The notes: generated by a model from the letters alone, not told the origin. Positions 1 to 8,885 are shown, numbered from the stretch's first letter. The stretch: 64,000 nt of DNA from Flavobacterium micromati (GCF_900129585.1 NZ_FQWF01000003.1:124001-188000); one strand, 5' to 3'. Numbers and translations: made by a program.

Positions 1-2247
1 CGCTTTTTCTTTATCCACTTCCAGTTTGTACTCGACTTGATTGTCTTCAACCATCCAATCGATATCCACTACATCGGAAGTATTTTCTAAAATAGTTTTT
101 ACTTGCTTAGCGACTTTTATTTGTTCGTCATAATTAGGCCCTCCATATATTTCAGCAACTAATGTCGATAAAACTGGCGGTCCTGGCGGAACTTCAATCA
201 GTTTCACATTCGCACCGTATTTTTTAGCAATCTTCTGAACAGCGGCACGCATGTCTCTAGCAATCGCGTGACTTTGTATCGTTCTTTCTTCTTTATGTAA
301 TAAATTAACCTGAATGTCAGCCATATTACTACCACCTCGCATGTCGTAATGACGTACTAATCCGTTGAAAGTGATAGGGGCAGAGGTGCCAATGTAATTT
401 TGATAATTAACTACTTCTGGTCTTGCTGATAAGTATTGAGCAATTTCTTTTGTTACGGCCGCTGTGCGTTCTAGCGTAGTTCCTTCTGGCATATCAATTA
501 CCACTTGAAATTCATTTTTGTTATCAAAAGGCAACATTTTTACTACCACAGATTTTGTGAAAAACATAAAAACTGAACCAAACAGCAATAAAACTGTCAC
601 CGCTAAAAGAATTCTTCTTTTTGAGCTACTTTCTAATAATGGACGCTCTAATTTGTTGTAAATTTTATAAATACGACTTGTCTCTAATCCTTCTGATTGT
701 TTATGTTCTTGCGTATCCTTTTCTTGAAGTAAATGATATCCTAAATATGGCGTTACGGTCAAGGCTACAAATAGCGATAAAATCATTGCGATCGAAGCTC
801 CAATAGGCATCGGGCTCATGTAAGGTCCCATCATTCCTGATACAAAAGCCATAGGTAAAATAGCAGCAATTACTGTAAAAGTGGCTAGGATAGTTGGATT
901 TCCTACTTCATTTATCGCATAAATAGCAGCTTGTTTAAACGGCAGTCGCTTCATCTTGAAATGACGGTGCATATTTTCGGCAATAATAATACTATCATCA
1001 ACCACAATTCCCACTACAAATACTAGCGCAAAAAGCGTAATTCTATTTAAGGTATAATCCAATAAATAATAGCTAAATAAAGTCAACGCAAATGTCAAAG
1101 GAACCGAGAAAAACACCACTAAGCCACCGCGCCATCCCATAGCCAGCATCACTAATACAGTTACCGCCACAATTGCAATAAATAAGTGAAATAGAAGTTC
1201 ACCTACTTTGTCTGAAGCTGTTTCTCCATAATTTCTGGTTACTTCCACATGAACATCATTCGGAATTAAATCTTTCTTCAATAATTCCACTTTATGAAGT
1301 ATTTTCTCTGAGATTTTCATCGCATCAGCTCCTTTTACTTTTCCTATAGAAATCGTAACAGCAGGATATTCTGATTTGGCTGTTTTAAATTTTTCATTGG
1401 CTTTGCCATAACCAAAAGATACATAACTGCGAGGAGTTTCAGCCCCATCTACCACTTTTGCTACTTGTTTTAAATAAATAGGCATATTTTTATTGACACC
1501 CACAACTAAGTTTTCTACATCCTCAGCATTCGATAAAAATTGTCCAGTAGTCACTAAATATTCTTGATCATTTTGAACAAATCCACCGGATTGTGAACTA
1601 CCATTATTAGCCTGAATCATTTGCATAATTCCCAAAGCATCCACGCCATTTTCGGCCATTTTATCTTTGTCTAAAACTACTTTTAGTGCACGATTACTGC
1701 CACCAATTTCTTTAGTAATGGCAACATCTTTTATTTTTTCAATCTCTGAAGTCACTTCTTCAGCAATTTGGCGCAATTGAAAAGCATCCTCTTTTTCACT
1801 CCAAAGTGTAATTCCTAACATCGGAACATCATCAATCGAACGCGTTTTCACCATTGGTTTATAGACACCTTTTGGAAACATATCCTCGTGTTTTGCTAAC
1901 TCGTCATACAATTTTACATACGAGCGCTCCACATCTTGACCTACGTAAAACTGTACAATCAACATCGCTTGACCATTCATGGCCATAGTGTGCACATGCT
2001 CAACGCCTTTTATGTTGGATATAATTTTCTCCAGTGGTTTTGCCACACGGCTTTCCACTTCCGTAGGACTAGCACCTGGATAACCTACTAAAATGTCAGC
2101 CATTGGGACATTAATTTGTGGTTCTTCCTCTCTTGGAATCAAAAACGAACTGTAAACTCCAATAATCATTAAACCAATCATCAATAAGATGGTCAGTTTT
2201 GAGTTCATGAAAAAATTGGCTATTTTGCCTGAAATACCTTCTTGCAT
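1..2247 (-). CDS. RND efflux permease, HAE1-like (3' end cut by window)
   Basis: This is the inner-membrane proton-driven pump of a tripartite efflux system. The frame is open from the ATG at 2247 to base 1, giving 749 residues; the usual family length is 1000-1100, so roughly the last quarter lies outside the window. After the first transmembrane helix comes the porter-domain start PREEEPQINVPMADI. The TM4 segment VVDDSIIIAENMHRH carries the two acidic residues of proton relay. The paired Asp and absence of the CusA-type signature point to the HAE1 (drug/amphiphile) class rather than heavy metals, although substrate cannot be read from sequence. It is the third gene after the TolC-like and adaptor genes, separated from the adaptor by a 244-bp repeat-filled gap. 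Confidence 0.9.
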   Translation of the reverse strand, partial: MQEGISGKIANFFMNSKLTILLMIGLMIIGVYSSFLIPREEEPQINVPMADILVGYPGASPTEVESRVAKPLEKIISNIKGVEHVHTMAMNGQAMLIVQFYVGQDVERSYVKLYDELAKHEDMFPKGVYKPMVKTRSIDDVPMLGITLWSEKEDAFQLRQIAEEVTSEIEKIKDVAITKEIGGSNRALKVVLDKDKMAENGVDALGIMQMIQANNGSSQSGGFVQNDQEYLVTTGQFLSNAEDVENLVVGVNKNMPIYLKQVAKVVDGAETPRSYVSFGYGKANEKFKTAKSEYPAVTISIGKVKGADAMKISEKILHKVELLKKDLIPNDVHVEVTRNYGETASDKVGELLFHLFIAIVAVTVLVMLAMGWRGGLVVFFSVPLTFALTLFSYYLLDYTLNRITLFALVFVVGIVVDDSIIIAENMHRHFKMKRLPFKQAAIYAINEVGNPTILATFTVIAAILPMAFVSGMMGPYMSPMPIGASIAMILSLFVALTVTPYLGYHLLQEKDTQEHKQSEGLETSRIYKIYNKLERPLLESSSKRRILLAVTVLLLFGSVFMFFTKSVVVKMLPFDNKNEFQVVIDMPEGTTLERTAAVTKEIAQYLSARPEVVNYQNYIGTSAPITFNGLVRHYDMRGGSNMADIQVNLLHKEERTIQSHAIARDMRAAVQKIAKKYGANVKLIEVPPGPPVLSTLVAEIYGGPNYDEQIKVAKQVKTILENTSDVVDIDWMVEDNQVEYKLEVDKEKA

Positions 2248-2263
2248 TGTTATTTATTTATTT

Positions 2264-2366
2264 GGGCGTGACCCTCCCAAAAGGTCGGGTCGGGCAATAC
2301 GTTACAATCTTTTTGTGTCGTTTATTAACGATACAAAAAGGATTTTCACTGCTATCCCTCACGCGG
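2264..2366. repeat. Long imperfect hairpin element between adaptor and RND genes
   Basis: A 14-bp stem (2309-2322 with 2327-2340, one G-T pair, 4-base loop) sits at the centre. Outer arms GCGTGA (2266-2271) and TCACGC (2359-2364) are also complementary. The G-rich segment GGTCGGGTCGGG follows the left arm. The layout resembles a dispersed intergenic repeat rather than a protein gene, and the central stem with a T-run could weaken or end transcription between the adaptor and the pump. Family membership is from general recollection of Flavobacterium intergenic elements, not from a search. Confidence 0.6.
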
Positions 2367-2397
2367 AATTAATGACGAATTCTTCTTCTTTACTTAA

Positions 2398-2507
2398 ACT
2401 GATCACTGCTCACTTGCTGACCAAAGAATACTTTTTACTGCTCACTGCTCACTGACCACTACTCATTTTTTTACTGAACACTGACTACTGATCACTGAAC
2501 ACTCACA
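2398..2507. repeat. Degenerate heptamer array, ACTGANC type
   Basis: Three blocks of 7-base units: 2398-2418, 2437-2464 (ACTGCTC, ACTGCTC, ACTGACC, ACTACTC) and 2473-2507 (ACTGAAC, ACTGACT, ACTGATC, ACTGAAC, ACTCACA). The last block runs into the end of the adaptor gene and supplies its stop codon (2492-2494) and final residues. Confidence 0.75.
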
Positions 2508-3568
2508 AAAGCTCCATTGTATAATTTTCCGTCAGCCGATATGATATATTGCTCATTCGCCGAAAGTCCGGATAAAACTTCAACTTGTTCACCAAAGCTT
2601 TTTCCAATACGCAACCATCTCAATATGGCTACATTTCCAGTTCCTACTGTATATATTCCAGATAATTGCCCTTGTTTTACTAAAGCTGATTCTGGTACTA
2701 AAAGCACTTCGCTTTTTGATGTGTTTACTTTATTTTCAATTGGAAACTGAACATTTACAAACATTCCTGATAGTACGGTAGCATCTTTTTTATCTAAATC
2801 TACTTTTACTAAATATTGCCCTCCAGTATTAGTAGCCGAAATGCTTACTTCGCTTACTTTTCCTTTTAATTTCTCATTGGAGGATTTTACTAAAACGCTA
2901 ACTGGCATTCCTTTTTTAATTGCTGCAATATCATTTTCAGAAACCATTGCCATAACCTGCAATTTAGTGGCGCCTTCCACGCTTACTAATGGCATTCCTG
3001 GATTTGCCATATCACCCTGCTTTATAAAAGTATTAGTTACCACGCCCGAAAATGGCGCTGTGATATTCGAATAACTAAATTGTGCCATTACTTCGTTTCT
3101 CATTTGTTTAGCGCCTTCTAATCCTGCTTTTGCCATTTCGTAGCGAGCTGTCATATCATCCAATTCTTTTTGTGAAGCACTTTGCTGTTTAAACAAACTC
3201 ACAAAACGATCATAATCCTTTTTAGCATTGCTAAAACCTGCTGATGCTTGAAGAATACTAGCATCTACTTGCGCTCTTTTAGCTTGTAAATCAGTATTAT
3301 TTATACTAACTAATAATTGTCCTGCAGCTACTTTTTGTCCCACTTGTACATGGACTTTATTTACATAACCCATCATTCGAGTGCTCAAGTTAGCACTGTT
3401 TTTAGCTTCAATTTTTCCACTTGCAGTTACATAAGGACTTGTATTGTTATCAGAAACTCCATTCACTTTTACAGCAATAGCAGGTTCTTTTATAATTTGC
3501 TCTTTCTTTTCGCTATTACAAGAAGCCAGAAGAACTAGGGCTAAAACGGATATAAATATTTTTTTCAT
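2492..3568 (-). CDS. RND efflux periplasmic adaptor, lipoprotein (HlyD/MFP family)
   Basis: This membrane-fusion protein would link the RND pump to the TolC-like channel across the periplasm. The N-terminus has a lipoprotein signal with lipobox LLASC, so Cys17 is the likely lipidation site. The order then follows the family: a biotinyl-lipoyl-like half (VQVGQKVAAGQLLVSI), a coiled-coil hairpin around residues 95-160, the second lipoyl half (APFSGVVTNTFIKQGD), and beta-barrel and membrane-proximal domains. The length of 358 residues is normal. It lies 60 bp after the TolC-like gene and is probably co-transcribed. The last four codons and the stop overlap the heptamer array, so the C-terminal VSVQ is encoded by repeat sequence. 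Confidence 0.9.
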   Translation of the reverse strand: MKKIFISVLALVLLASCNSEKKEQIIKEPAIAVKVNGVSDNNTSPYVTASGKIEAKNSANLSTRMMGYVNKVHVQVGQKVAAGQLLVSINNTDLQAKRAQVDASILQASAGFSNAKKDYDRFVSLFKQQSASQKELDDMTARYEMAKAGLEGAKQMRNEVMAQFSYSNITAPFSGVVTNTFIKQGDMANPGMPLVSVEGATKLQVMAMVSENDIAAIKKGMPVSVLVKSSNEKLKGKVSEVSISATNTGGQYLVKVDLDKKDATVLSGMFVNVQFPIENKVNTSKSEVLLVPESALVKQGQLSGIYTVGTGNVAILRWLRIGKSFGEQVEVLSGLSANEQYIISADGKLYNGAFVSVQ

Positions 3569-3628
3569 AGTTTTATTTTTATTGATTTTGCAATTGATCT
3601 TTGCAATTATAAGTGAATTTTGATTCCT

Positions 3629-4939
3629 TTATTTAGTTAAAAATTGCAAATAGTTTTGAGTGAAATTGTATTCAAAAACAGCTTGTAAAAATTCTAATTC
3701 TTTTTGAAACATAAGTGTTTCTGATTGCAACAAGTCAGTTGTTTTTTCTAAACCTTGAGTAAAACGGTTGCTGCGAATACGATATGCCTCCTGCGATTGT
3801 TCTAAAGCTAGATTAGAAAGATTCACTTTATTTTCAGCGTCTTTAAGTTGACGATTAGTTTTGTTCAATTCCATTTGGCTTTTAGCCTTGTATTGCTGTG
3901 TTTCGATCTCTGATTTTTGGAATTCTGCTTTTGCTTTTACCATTTTTCCTATTGATTTATAGCCGTCGAATAAACTCCATGACAATTGCGCTCCCACTAC
4001 GTATCCTTTTGCATTAGTTCCAAATAGTGTATCGTCGTATAACTCGTAACTTCCAAAAGCATTTAATCTTGGTAAAAAGTTCATTTTGCTGGATTGTAGC
4101 ATTTTTGCGTAAGCTTCAGATGATTTATCCATCGCTTGAATATCTTTTCTAGTGATTGAAAGGGTAGGATTTATTGTTTCGATAATAATCGAATTTTCTA
4201 ATACCTCAATTGGTTTATAAACTTTATTTGTATTGTCTTCATCTAAAAGGAAAGCCAAATAATCAGATGCATTTTGTACATTACTTTTAGCATACTGCAA
4301 CTGATTTTGAATTTCGTTGACACGAACTTGAACCGAAAGTAAATCTGTTTTTTGAAGTATACCTTGCTTAAAATAGTTTTGAATCAGTTGTAAATTGGCA
4401 TCAGACGTCTTATTAGCTTTTTCTAAAACGCTAACGGCTTTATAACCTAATTGTAATTCCATGAATGCTTTACTAACTTCTAGTTCGAGATATTCTTTAG
4501 TGCGTTCTGTTTGCAACGATAAAGCTTCCATCTTGGCTTTAGCAGCTTTTCTTTGATAAATTCCGTCAACATTTATCAAAGGTTGTAAGATTTCAAATTT
4601 AGTAGCAAAGTTTCTAGTTCGTGCGGGATTATTGAGTCGACTTGGATCAAAATCAGAGGTTGTCAAAATTTCCTGATTTAGTCTAGAACCAAAAGCCATT
4701 AATGGGTTAGTTGTTGAAATGGCAGTATGAGAAGCCGAAATACTAGGTAAAAACAATGAATTAGATTGTCTGTAATCCGCTTGTGCCGATTTGAAATCTT
4801 GATTTGCCATTTTGATTTGGAGATTTTTATCGAATGCTTTTAACCAAACATCTTGTTTAGAAATGGTCAAAGTATCTTGACTGTATAAAGCATTAATGGA
4901 GATAATTCCAAGGAGTAGTATAAAATTTATTTTGTTCAT
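3629..4939 (-). CDS. TolC-like outer-membrane efflux protein
   Basis: This is the outer-membrane channel of the efflux system. The ATG at 4939 is preferred over an in-frame ATG at 4966 because it begins directly with a signal peptide (MNKINFILLLGIISINALYSQ) and because a -7 box TATCTTTG lies at 4964-4971. The 436-residue product has the two long coiled-coil repeats of the OEP family (about residues 40-210 and 250-435), with typical helical stretches such as ELEVSKAFMELQLGYKAV. It is the first gene of the efflux operon, followed by adaptor and pump. Substrate is unknown. No regulator gene is adjacent on the visible side. Confidence 0.88.
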   Translation of the reverse strand: MNKINFILLLGIISINALYSQDTLTISKQDVWLKAFDKNLQIKMANQDFKSAQADYRQSNSLFLPSISASHTAISTTNPLMAFGSRLNQEILTTSDFDPSRLNNPARTRNFATKFEILQPLINVDGIYQRKAAKAKMEALSLQTERTKEYLELEVSKAFMELQLGYKAVSVLEKANKTSDANLQLIQNYFKQGILQKTDLLSVQVRVNEIQNQLQYAKSNVQNASDYLAFLLDEDNTNKVYKPIEVLENSIIIETINPTLSITRKDIQAMDKSSEAYAKMLQSSKMNFLPRLNAFGSYELYDDTLFGTNAKGYVVGAQLSWSLFDGYKSIGKMVKAKAEFQKSEIETQQYKAKSQMELNKTNRQLKDAENKVNLSNLALEQSQEAYRIRSNRFTQGLEKTTDLLQSETLMFQKELEFLQAVFEYNFTQNYLQFLTK

Positions 4940-4963
4940 AATTGTTTTATCAGGATTATGAAG

Positions 4964-4971
4964 CAAAGATA
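4964..4971 (-). promoter_or_regulatory. -7 promoter element of the efflux operon
   Basis: Read on the minus strand the sequence is TATCTTTG, a match to the Flavobacterium TAnnTTTG box, 25 bases before the chosen start of the TolC-like gene. No good TTG lies at the usual distance upstream, so only half of the promoter is supported. Confidence 0.45.
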
Positions 4972-5140
4972 TAGGGACAAAAAAGGCTGTATGGTAACTT
5001 ATGTCACACTAGGCAAGAAATGTATTTTTTCAGTATATAAAATGTGATATCAAGTTTCCCTACTGCAATTTTAGTTTTCACAATTCTTTCAAGCTTCGCG
5101 TAGTTGCAAAATCAGTACATTTCGCTTGAAAAGTCCTTCG

Positions 5141-5167
5141 TTGTATTGAAAATGCATGCTATCTTTG
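5141..5167 (+). promoter_or_regulatory. Promoter of the YeeE/YedE pair
   Basis: TTG at 5141-5143 and TATCTTTG at 5160-5167, spaced by 16 bases, match the Bacteroidetes primary-sigma pattern. The -7 box ends 15 bases before the ATG at 5183, giving a very short leader. Confidence 0.55.
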
Positions 5168-5182
5168 TAAAAAAATCAAAAT

Positions 5183-5743
5183 ATGGAAATAATATTTCAA
5201 ACGTGGCCTTGGTACGTTTCAGGATTTATAATAGGTTTGATTATGCTTTGCTTAATTTATTTTGGAAAAACGTTCGGAATGTCGTCTAATTTACGTTCAC
5301 TATGTTCTATTGCAGGCCTAGGGAGAAAAGTATCTTTTTTTGATTTTGATTGGAAATCACAAAGGTGGAATTTAGTAGTCGTTGCAGGTGCAATGATTGG
5401 TGGTTTTGTTGCGGTGAATTTTATGAGCGACCCATCAAACGTTGCTATTAATTCTCAAACAATAGAACAATTAGCTGCAATGGGAATTGATGCACCAAAC
5501 GGTAAATTAATGCCCGAAACACTTTTTGGCACACAAATTTTTGATTCGCCTAAAATTATTTTAATTCTTCTGGTCGGTGGTCTTTTGATCGGTTTTGGTT
5601 CTCGGTATGCTGGCGGTTGTACTTCAGGTCACGCTATTTCTGGATTGAGTAATCTACAAATTCCTTCACTAAAGGCGGTAATTGGATTTTTTGTTGGTGG
5701 GTTGATTATGGCTCATTTTTTATTGCCACTTTTATTAAGCTAA
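5183..5743 (+). CDS. YeeE/YedE family transporter, first half
   Basis: This is a membrane protein of the YeeE/YedE family, whose characterised member TsuA imports thiosulfate. The 186 residues form about five hydrophobic segments. The signature GSRYAGGCTSGHAISG holds the conserved Cys that in TsuA takes part in substrate passage. Single-chain family members are about twice as long; here the family is split between this gene and the next, 42 bp downstream, a common arrangement in Bacteroidetes and Proteobacteria. Sulfur-compound transport is inferred from the family; the exact substrate cannot be assigned. An upstream out-of-frame reading beginning at 5104 is a shadow. Confidence 0.85.
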   Translation: MEIIFQTWPWYVSGFIIGLIMLCLIYFGKTFGMSSNLRSLCSIAGLGRKVSFFDFDWKSQRWNLVVVAGAMIGGFVAVNFMSDPSNVAINSQTIEQLAAMGIDAPNGKLMPETLFGTQIFDSPKIILILLVGGLLIGFGSRYAGGCTSGHAISGLSNLQIPSLKAVIGFFVGGLIMAHFLLPLLLS

Positions 5744-5785
5744 GACAAAACCCCTTTCAATTCAATTTAGATAAAAAAACAAAGC

Positions 5786-6202
5786 ATGAAAAACATTTTA
5801 AAATATATAATAGTTGGTTTCATTTTCGGAATAGTTTTGACTAAGTCAGAAGCCGTTTCTTGGTATCGCATTTACGAAATGTTCCAATTTCAATCCTTTC
5901 ACATGTATGGCATTATTTCAGTCGCTATTTTGACAGGAATCATTGGAATACAAATTATTAAAAAAAACAATGTAAAAGATAGTTCAGGCGAACCTATAAT
6001 AATTGAGGATAAAGAAAAAGGTTCTGCTCGTTATTGGCTTGGCGGCTTATTCTTTGGACTAGGTTGGGCTCTGGTTGGTTCTTGTCCGGGACCTATATTT
6101 ATTTTGATAGGAGCTGGATTTTGGACTGTTTTTATAGTTCTCTTTGGAGCACTTCTAGGAACTTATCTTTACGGCGTTTTTAAAAATAAATTGCCTCATT
6201 AA
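5786..6202 (+). CDS. YeeE/YedE family transporter, second half (DUF6691-like)
   Basis: This 138-residue membrane protein is the partner of the gene before it. It has about four hydrophobic segments and the motif GSCPGPIFILIGAG, whose Cys corresponds to the second conserved Cys region of the YeeE family. The pair together would make one pseudo-symmetric transporter. Both genes read in the same direction 42 bp apart and end at a strong terminator at 6295. There is no rhodanese or sulfur-oxidation gene next to them, so the context adds little about the substrate. Confidence 0.82.
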   Translation: MKNILKYIIVGFIFGIVLTKSEAVSWYRIYEMFQFQSFHMYGIISVAILTGIIGIQIIKKNNVKDSSGEPIIIEDKEKGSARYWLGGLFFGLGWALVGSCPGPIFILIGAGFWTVFIVLFGALLGTYLYGVFKNKLPH

Positions 6203-6294
6203 TTTTCACTTTTTTAAAAGCATTATCCATTTTTGATTTCATCTCAAATAATACTCTTTCTGTTTAACGATTGTGTCAATTTAGGAGAAAAAAT

Positions 6295-6336
6295 AAGATG
6301 GGCTTAACTTTTAAAATAAAAGTTAAGCCCATCTTT
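6295..6336. terminator. Bidirectional terminator between yeeE pair and clpS
   Basis: An 18-bp perfect stem (6295-6312 with 6318-6335) with a 5-base loop and T/A runs at the base. It serves both converging genes. Confidence 0.85.
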
Positions 6337-6365
6337 GTAAATATTAATTTATTTTTTACTCTTAT

Positions 6366-6641
6366 TTAAAGGATTTCAGCATTAATTCCTGCTTCTAATA
6401 ACCGTGTACATTGAAGCTTTAATTTGTCATAATCACCAGTTTTTACAATACATTTTCCGTTATAATGTACAATTAGTGAACATTGTTCTGCTTGTTCAGG
6501 GGTGTGTTCACAAACTCGAATTAATGTTTCAATAACGTGATCAAAAGTGTTTACATCATCGTTGTAAACTACAATTTCATTATTTAAATGAACTGATTCT
6601 TTACCACTTACTTTTTCTCTTACTTTTTCTTTAGTGCTCAT
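6366..6641 (-). CDS. clpS: ATP-dependent Clp protease adaptor ClpS
   Basis: ClpS binds N-degron substrates and delivers them to the ClpA/ClpC-ClpP protease in the cytoplasm. The 91-residue product has the flexible N-terminal extension followed by the core fold from about residue 22: VVYNDDVNTFDHVIETL holds the Asn-Asp residues that contact the substrate amino group, and AEQCSLIVHYNGKC matches the conserved helix and strand. It follows prmA by 43 bp on the same strand, and the two are probably one operon ending at the terminator at 6295-6336. Confidence 0.9.
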   Translation of the reverse strand: MSTKEKVREKVSGKESVHLNNEIVVYNDDVNTFDHVIETLIRVCEHTPEQAEQCSLIVHYNGKCIVKTGDYDKLKLQCTRLLEAGINAEIL

Positions 6642-6684
6642 AATATGAAATTTTTACTTTTGTAATTAATAGAAAAAAGTAACA

Positions 6685-7518
6685 CTAGTTTACGAATTTT
6701 AAAGATGACCAATTGTTTCTTTCCAGTTTTTTAACAAAAGTTAATCCTTTTTCAGTACAAGAGGTATCAATAAATGGAATGTCTTCTTGATAAAAACCAC
6801 TTAAAAGCAAAGTGCCATTTGTATTTAAACAATCAACATAGCTTTGCATGTCATTTAATAAAATATTTCGGTTGATATTAGCAATAATCAAATCGTATTT
6901 TTTCCCTTGTAGCAATGCCGCATCACCTTCATAAACGCTAATGTGTGTGCATTTATTACGTTCTGCATTTTCAATCGAGTTTAGGTAACACCAATTATCA
7001 ATGTCGATCGCGTCAATAGGTAGTGCACCTTTCATTTCAGCAAGAATAGCTAAAATTGCTGTGCCGCAACCCATGTCTAATGTTTTCATTCCAGCAACAT
7101 CCATTTCTAATAAATGTTGAATCATCATGTGGGTTGTTTCATGATGTCCCGTTCCAAAACTCATTTTAGGTTCAATTACAATATCATATTCAGCATTAGT
7201 TTTAGGATGAAATGGAGCGCGAACATGACAATTCCCGTCAACATTAATAGCTTCAAAATTCTTTTCCCATTCTTCGTTCCAGTTCACTTGCTCGATTTCT
7301 TCAAAAATATAATCGATTGTAAACTCCTCCGACTGCAAAATTTGAATATCATTAAGAATCATTTCGTCCCATAAATCTTTTTGCACAAAAGCCGAAACAC
7401 CGTTCGCAGTCTCTGTAAAGCTTTCAAAAGCTTTTTCTCCTAATTCTGCAATCAAAATTTCTGATCCCAATTCTTTGGGTTCGATAGTAAAATGATAACC
7501 GATATAAATATTTGACAT
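6685..7518 (-). CDS. prmA: Ribosomal protein L11 methyltransferase PrmA
   Basis: PrmA trimethylates ribosomal protein L11 using S-adenosylmethionine. The ATG at 7518 (MSNIYIGYHF) is chosen over an in-frame ATG at 7572 because a -7 box (TACCTTTG, minus strand, 7531-7538) lies just upstream of it. The product has 277 residues: an N-terminal substrate domain to about residue 95, then a Rossmann methyltransferase domain with SFGTGHHETT, the SAM loop LDMGCGTAILAI, and IANINRNILL at the position of the catalytic loop. It lies upstream of clpS and diverges from the porin gene. Confidence 0.9.
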   Translation of the reverse strand: MSNIYIGYHFTIEPKELGSEILIAELGEKAFESFTETANGVSAFVQKDLWDEMILNDIQILQSEEFTIDYIFEEIEQVNWNEEWEKNFEAINVDGNCHVRAPFHPKTNAEYDIVIEPKMSFGTGHHETTHMMIQHLLEMDVAGMKTLDMGCGTAILAILAEMKGALPIDAIDIDNWCYLNSIENAERNKCTHISVYEGDAALLQGKKYDLIIANINRNILLNDMQSYVDCLNTNGTLLLSGFYQEDIPFIDTSCTEKGLTFVKKLERNNWSSLKFVN

Positions 7519-7530
7519 CTTGTTTTTTTT

Positions 7531-7538
7531 GCAAAGGT
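7531..7538 (-). promoter_or_regulatory. -7 promoter element of prmA-clpS
   Basis: TACCTTTG on the minus strand, 13 bases before the chosen prmA ATG. It supports the shorter prmA reading. The -33 element is not clear. Confidence 0.45.
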
Positions 7539-7560
7539 AACAATCACTTATCAAATCGTA

Positions 7561-7589
7561 TTTGTAAATCAAATTTTATTTTAAATTTG
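7561..7589 (+). promoter_or_regulatory. Promoter of the porin gene
   Basis: TTTG at 7561-7564 and TAAATTTG at 7582-7589, spaced by 17 bases, give an exact fit to the Flavobacterium promoter pattern, 20 bases before the ATG at 7610. Confidence 0.65.
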
Positions 7590-7609
7590 CACCATACACA
7601 CAACTAACA

Positions 7610-8833
7610 ATGAAAAGAATCATAATTTTTTTTTTACTGCTCCTTAATTTTAAAGGATCAGCTCAAGAAAATATAATACCTACAAAACTAGATAACGATT
7701 TGAAATTATCGGCGCTACCTTATTATAGCTTTGGTAAAGGAATCGGTATTACTTCTCCAGATAGTTTGTATCAGCTTAATATTAGATTCCGAGTTCAAAA
7801 CAGAGTTACTTATACTGAAAATGAGGGTGAGGAAGGCGCTTATGATGGCCAAATTCGGCGCTTGCGTCTACGATTAGATGGTTATGTAGGTAACCCAAAA
7901 TTTCTTTATGCCGTCCAATTGTCATTTGCTCCCGGCGATGTTGGCGAAATACGAGAAGGTGAAAACATTAATATTATTCGCGATGCTGTTGTTTTTTACA
8001 GACCAAATAAGAATTGGAATATTAGTTTTGGACAAACCAAACTACCGGGAAACCGCCAGCGATTAAATTCGTCGGGAGCTTTGCAGTTGACCGATCGTTC
8101 TATTAATAATGCGCGCTTTACTATTGATAGAGATTTTGGATTTCAAGTCCATAATTTAAATGAATATAAAGATAAGTTTTCATACAATTTTAAAACAGCC
8201 ATTTCCACCGGTGAAGGACGTAATGTTACTGGTAATGCTGACTCTGGTGTTGCATTGACTGGGAAAGTAGAATTGCTACCATTTGGTGCATTTGAGAAAG
8301 ATGGTGCTTATTTTGAAGGTGATATTATAAGAGAAAAAACGCCAAAATTATTACTGTCAGGAGCTTTCCAGCAAAATAATCGTGCAAGACGAACTCAAGG
8401 ACAATTAGGGAATGATTTATTTGAGGAACGCACAATGAAATCCGTAATGCTAGATGCAATATTGAAATACAATGGATGGGCAGCGATGTCCAGTTATATG
8501 TCTAGAACTACCGCTAAAAACGCTGTAACCGTCAATCCAAACGATGCAATGCAATCTAATTTTGTATACGTAGGTCATGGATTTGATTATCAATTGAGTT
8601 ACAATTTCCCTTCGAATTACGAAGTTATAGGGAGATTTTCAACTCAAAAAGTAGGAGACGATATAAAATTTTTGGCGCCCGATTCTAAACAGTACACTCT
8701 TGGTTTGACTAAATATATTTGGGAACATAACTTTAAGCTACAAACTGAACTAACATTTGATACTCTGAATTCGTTCGATGGCAGCAGAACAAAGAATTGG
8801 TATGTGCGCTTTCAAGTAGAAATTGGAATATAA
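7610..8833 (+). CDS. Porin, OprP/OprO (phosphate-selective porin) family
   Basis: This is an outer-membrane beta-barrel of the phosphate-selective porin family. The 407 residues begin with a signal peptide ending near GSAQ. The rest is rich in alternating beta strands (for example RRLRLRLDGYVGNPKFLYAVQLSF, and SFGQTKLPGNRQRL, the typical family turn), and it ends in an aromatic-rich strand finishing VRFQVEIGI. Anion or phosphate selectivity cannot be concluded from family membership alone. It stands alone on the plus strand between two minus-strand housekeeping genes, with its own promoter and terminator. Confidence 0.85.
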   Translation: MKRIIIFFLLLLNFKGSAQENIIPTKLDNDLKLSALPYYSFGKGIGITSPDSLYQLNIRFRVQNRVTYTENEGEEGAYDGQIRRLRLRLDGYVGNPKFLYAVQLSFAPGDVGEIREGENINIIRDAVVFYRPNKNWNISFGQTKLPGNRQRLNSSGALQLTDRSINNARFTIDRDFGFQVHNLNEYKDKFSYNFKTAISTGEGRNVTGNADSGVALTGKVELLPFGAFEKDGAYFEGDIIREKTPKLLLSGAFQQNNRARRTQGQLGNDLFEERTMKSVMLDAILKYNGWAAMSSYMSRTTAKNAVTVNPNDAMQSNFVYVGHGFDYQLSYNFPSNYEVIGRFSTQKVGDDIKFLAPDSKQYTLGLTKYIWEHNFKLQTELTFDTLNSFDGSRTKNWYVRFQVEIGI

Positions 8834-8869
8834 AAAAAGCGATGAAATTAATTATTTCATCGCTTTTTT
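8833..8869. terminator. Bidirectional terminator between porin and tpiA
   Basis: A 16-bp perfect stem (8833-8848 with 8854-8869), 5-base loop, A-run on one side and T-run on the other. It overlaps the last base of the porin stop codon. Confidence 0.88.
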
Positions 8870-8885
8870 ATGGCTGTAATAAAGT

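Noticed and set aside
2189..2455. 88-residue open frame on the plus strand
   Set aside because: It lies over the start of the RND gene, the hairpin element and the heptamer array; its composition has no protein features.
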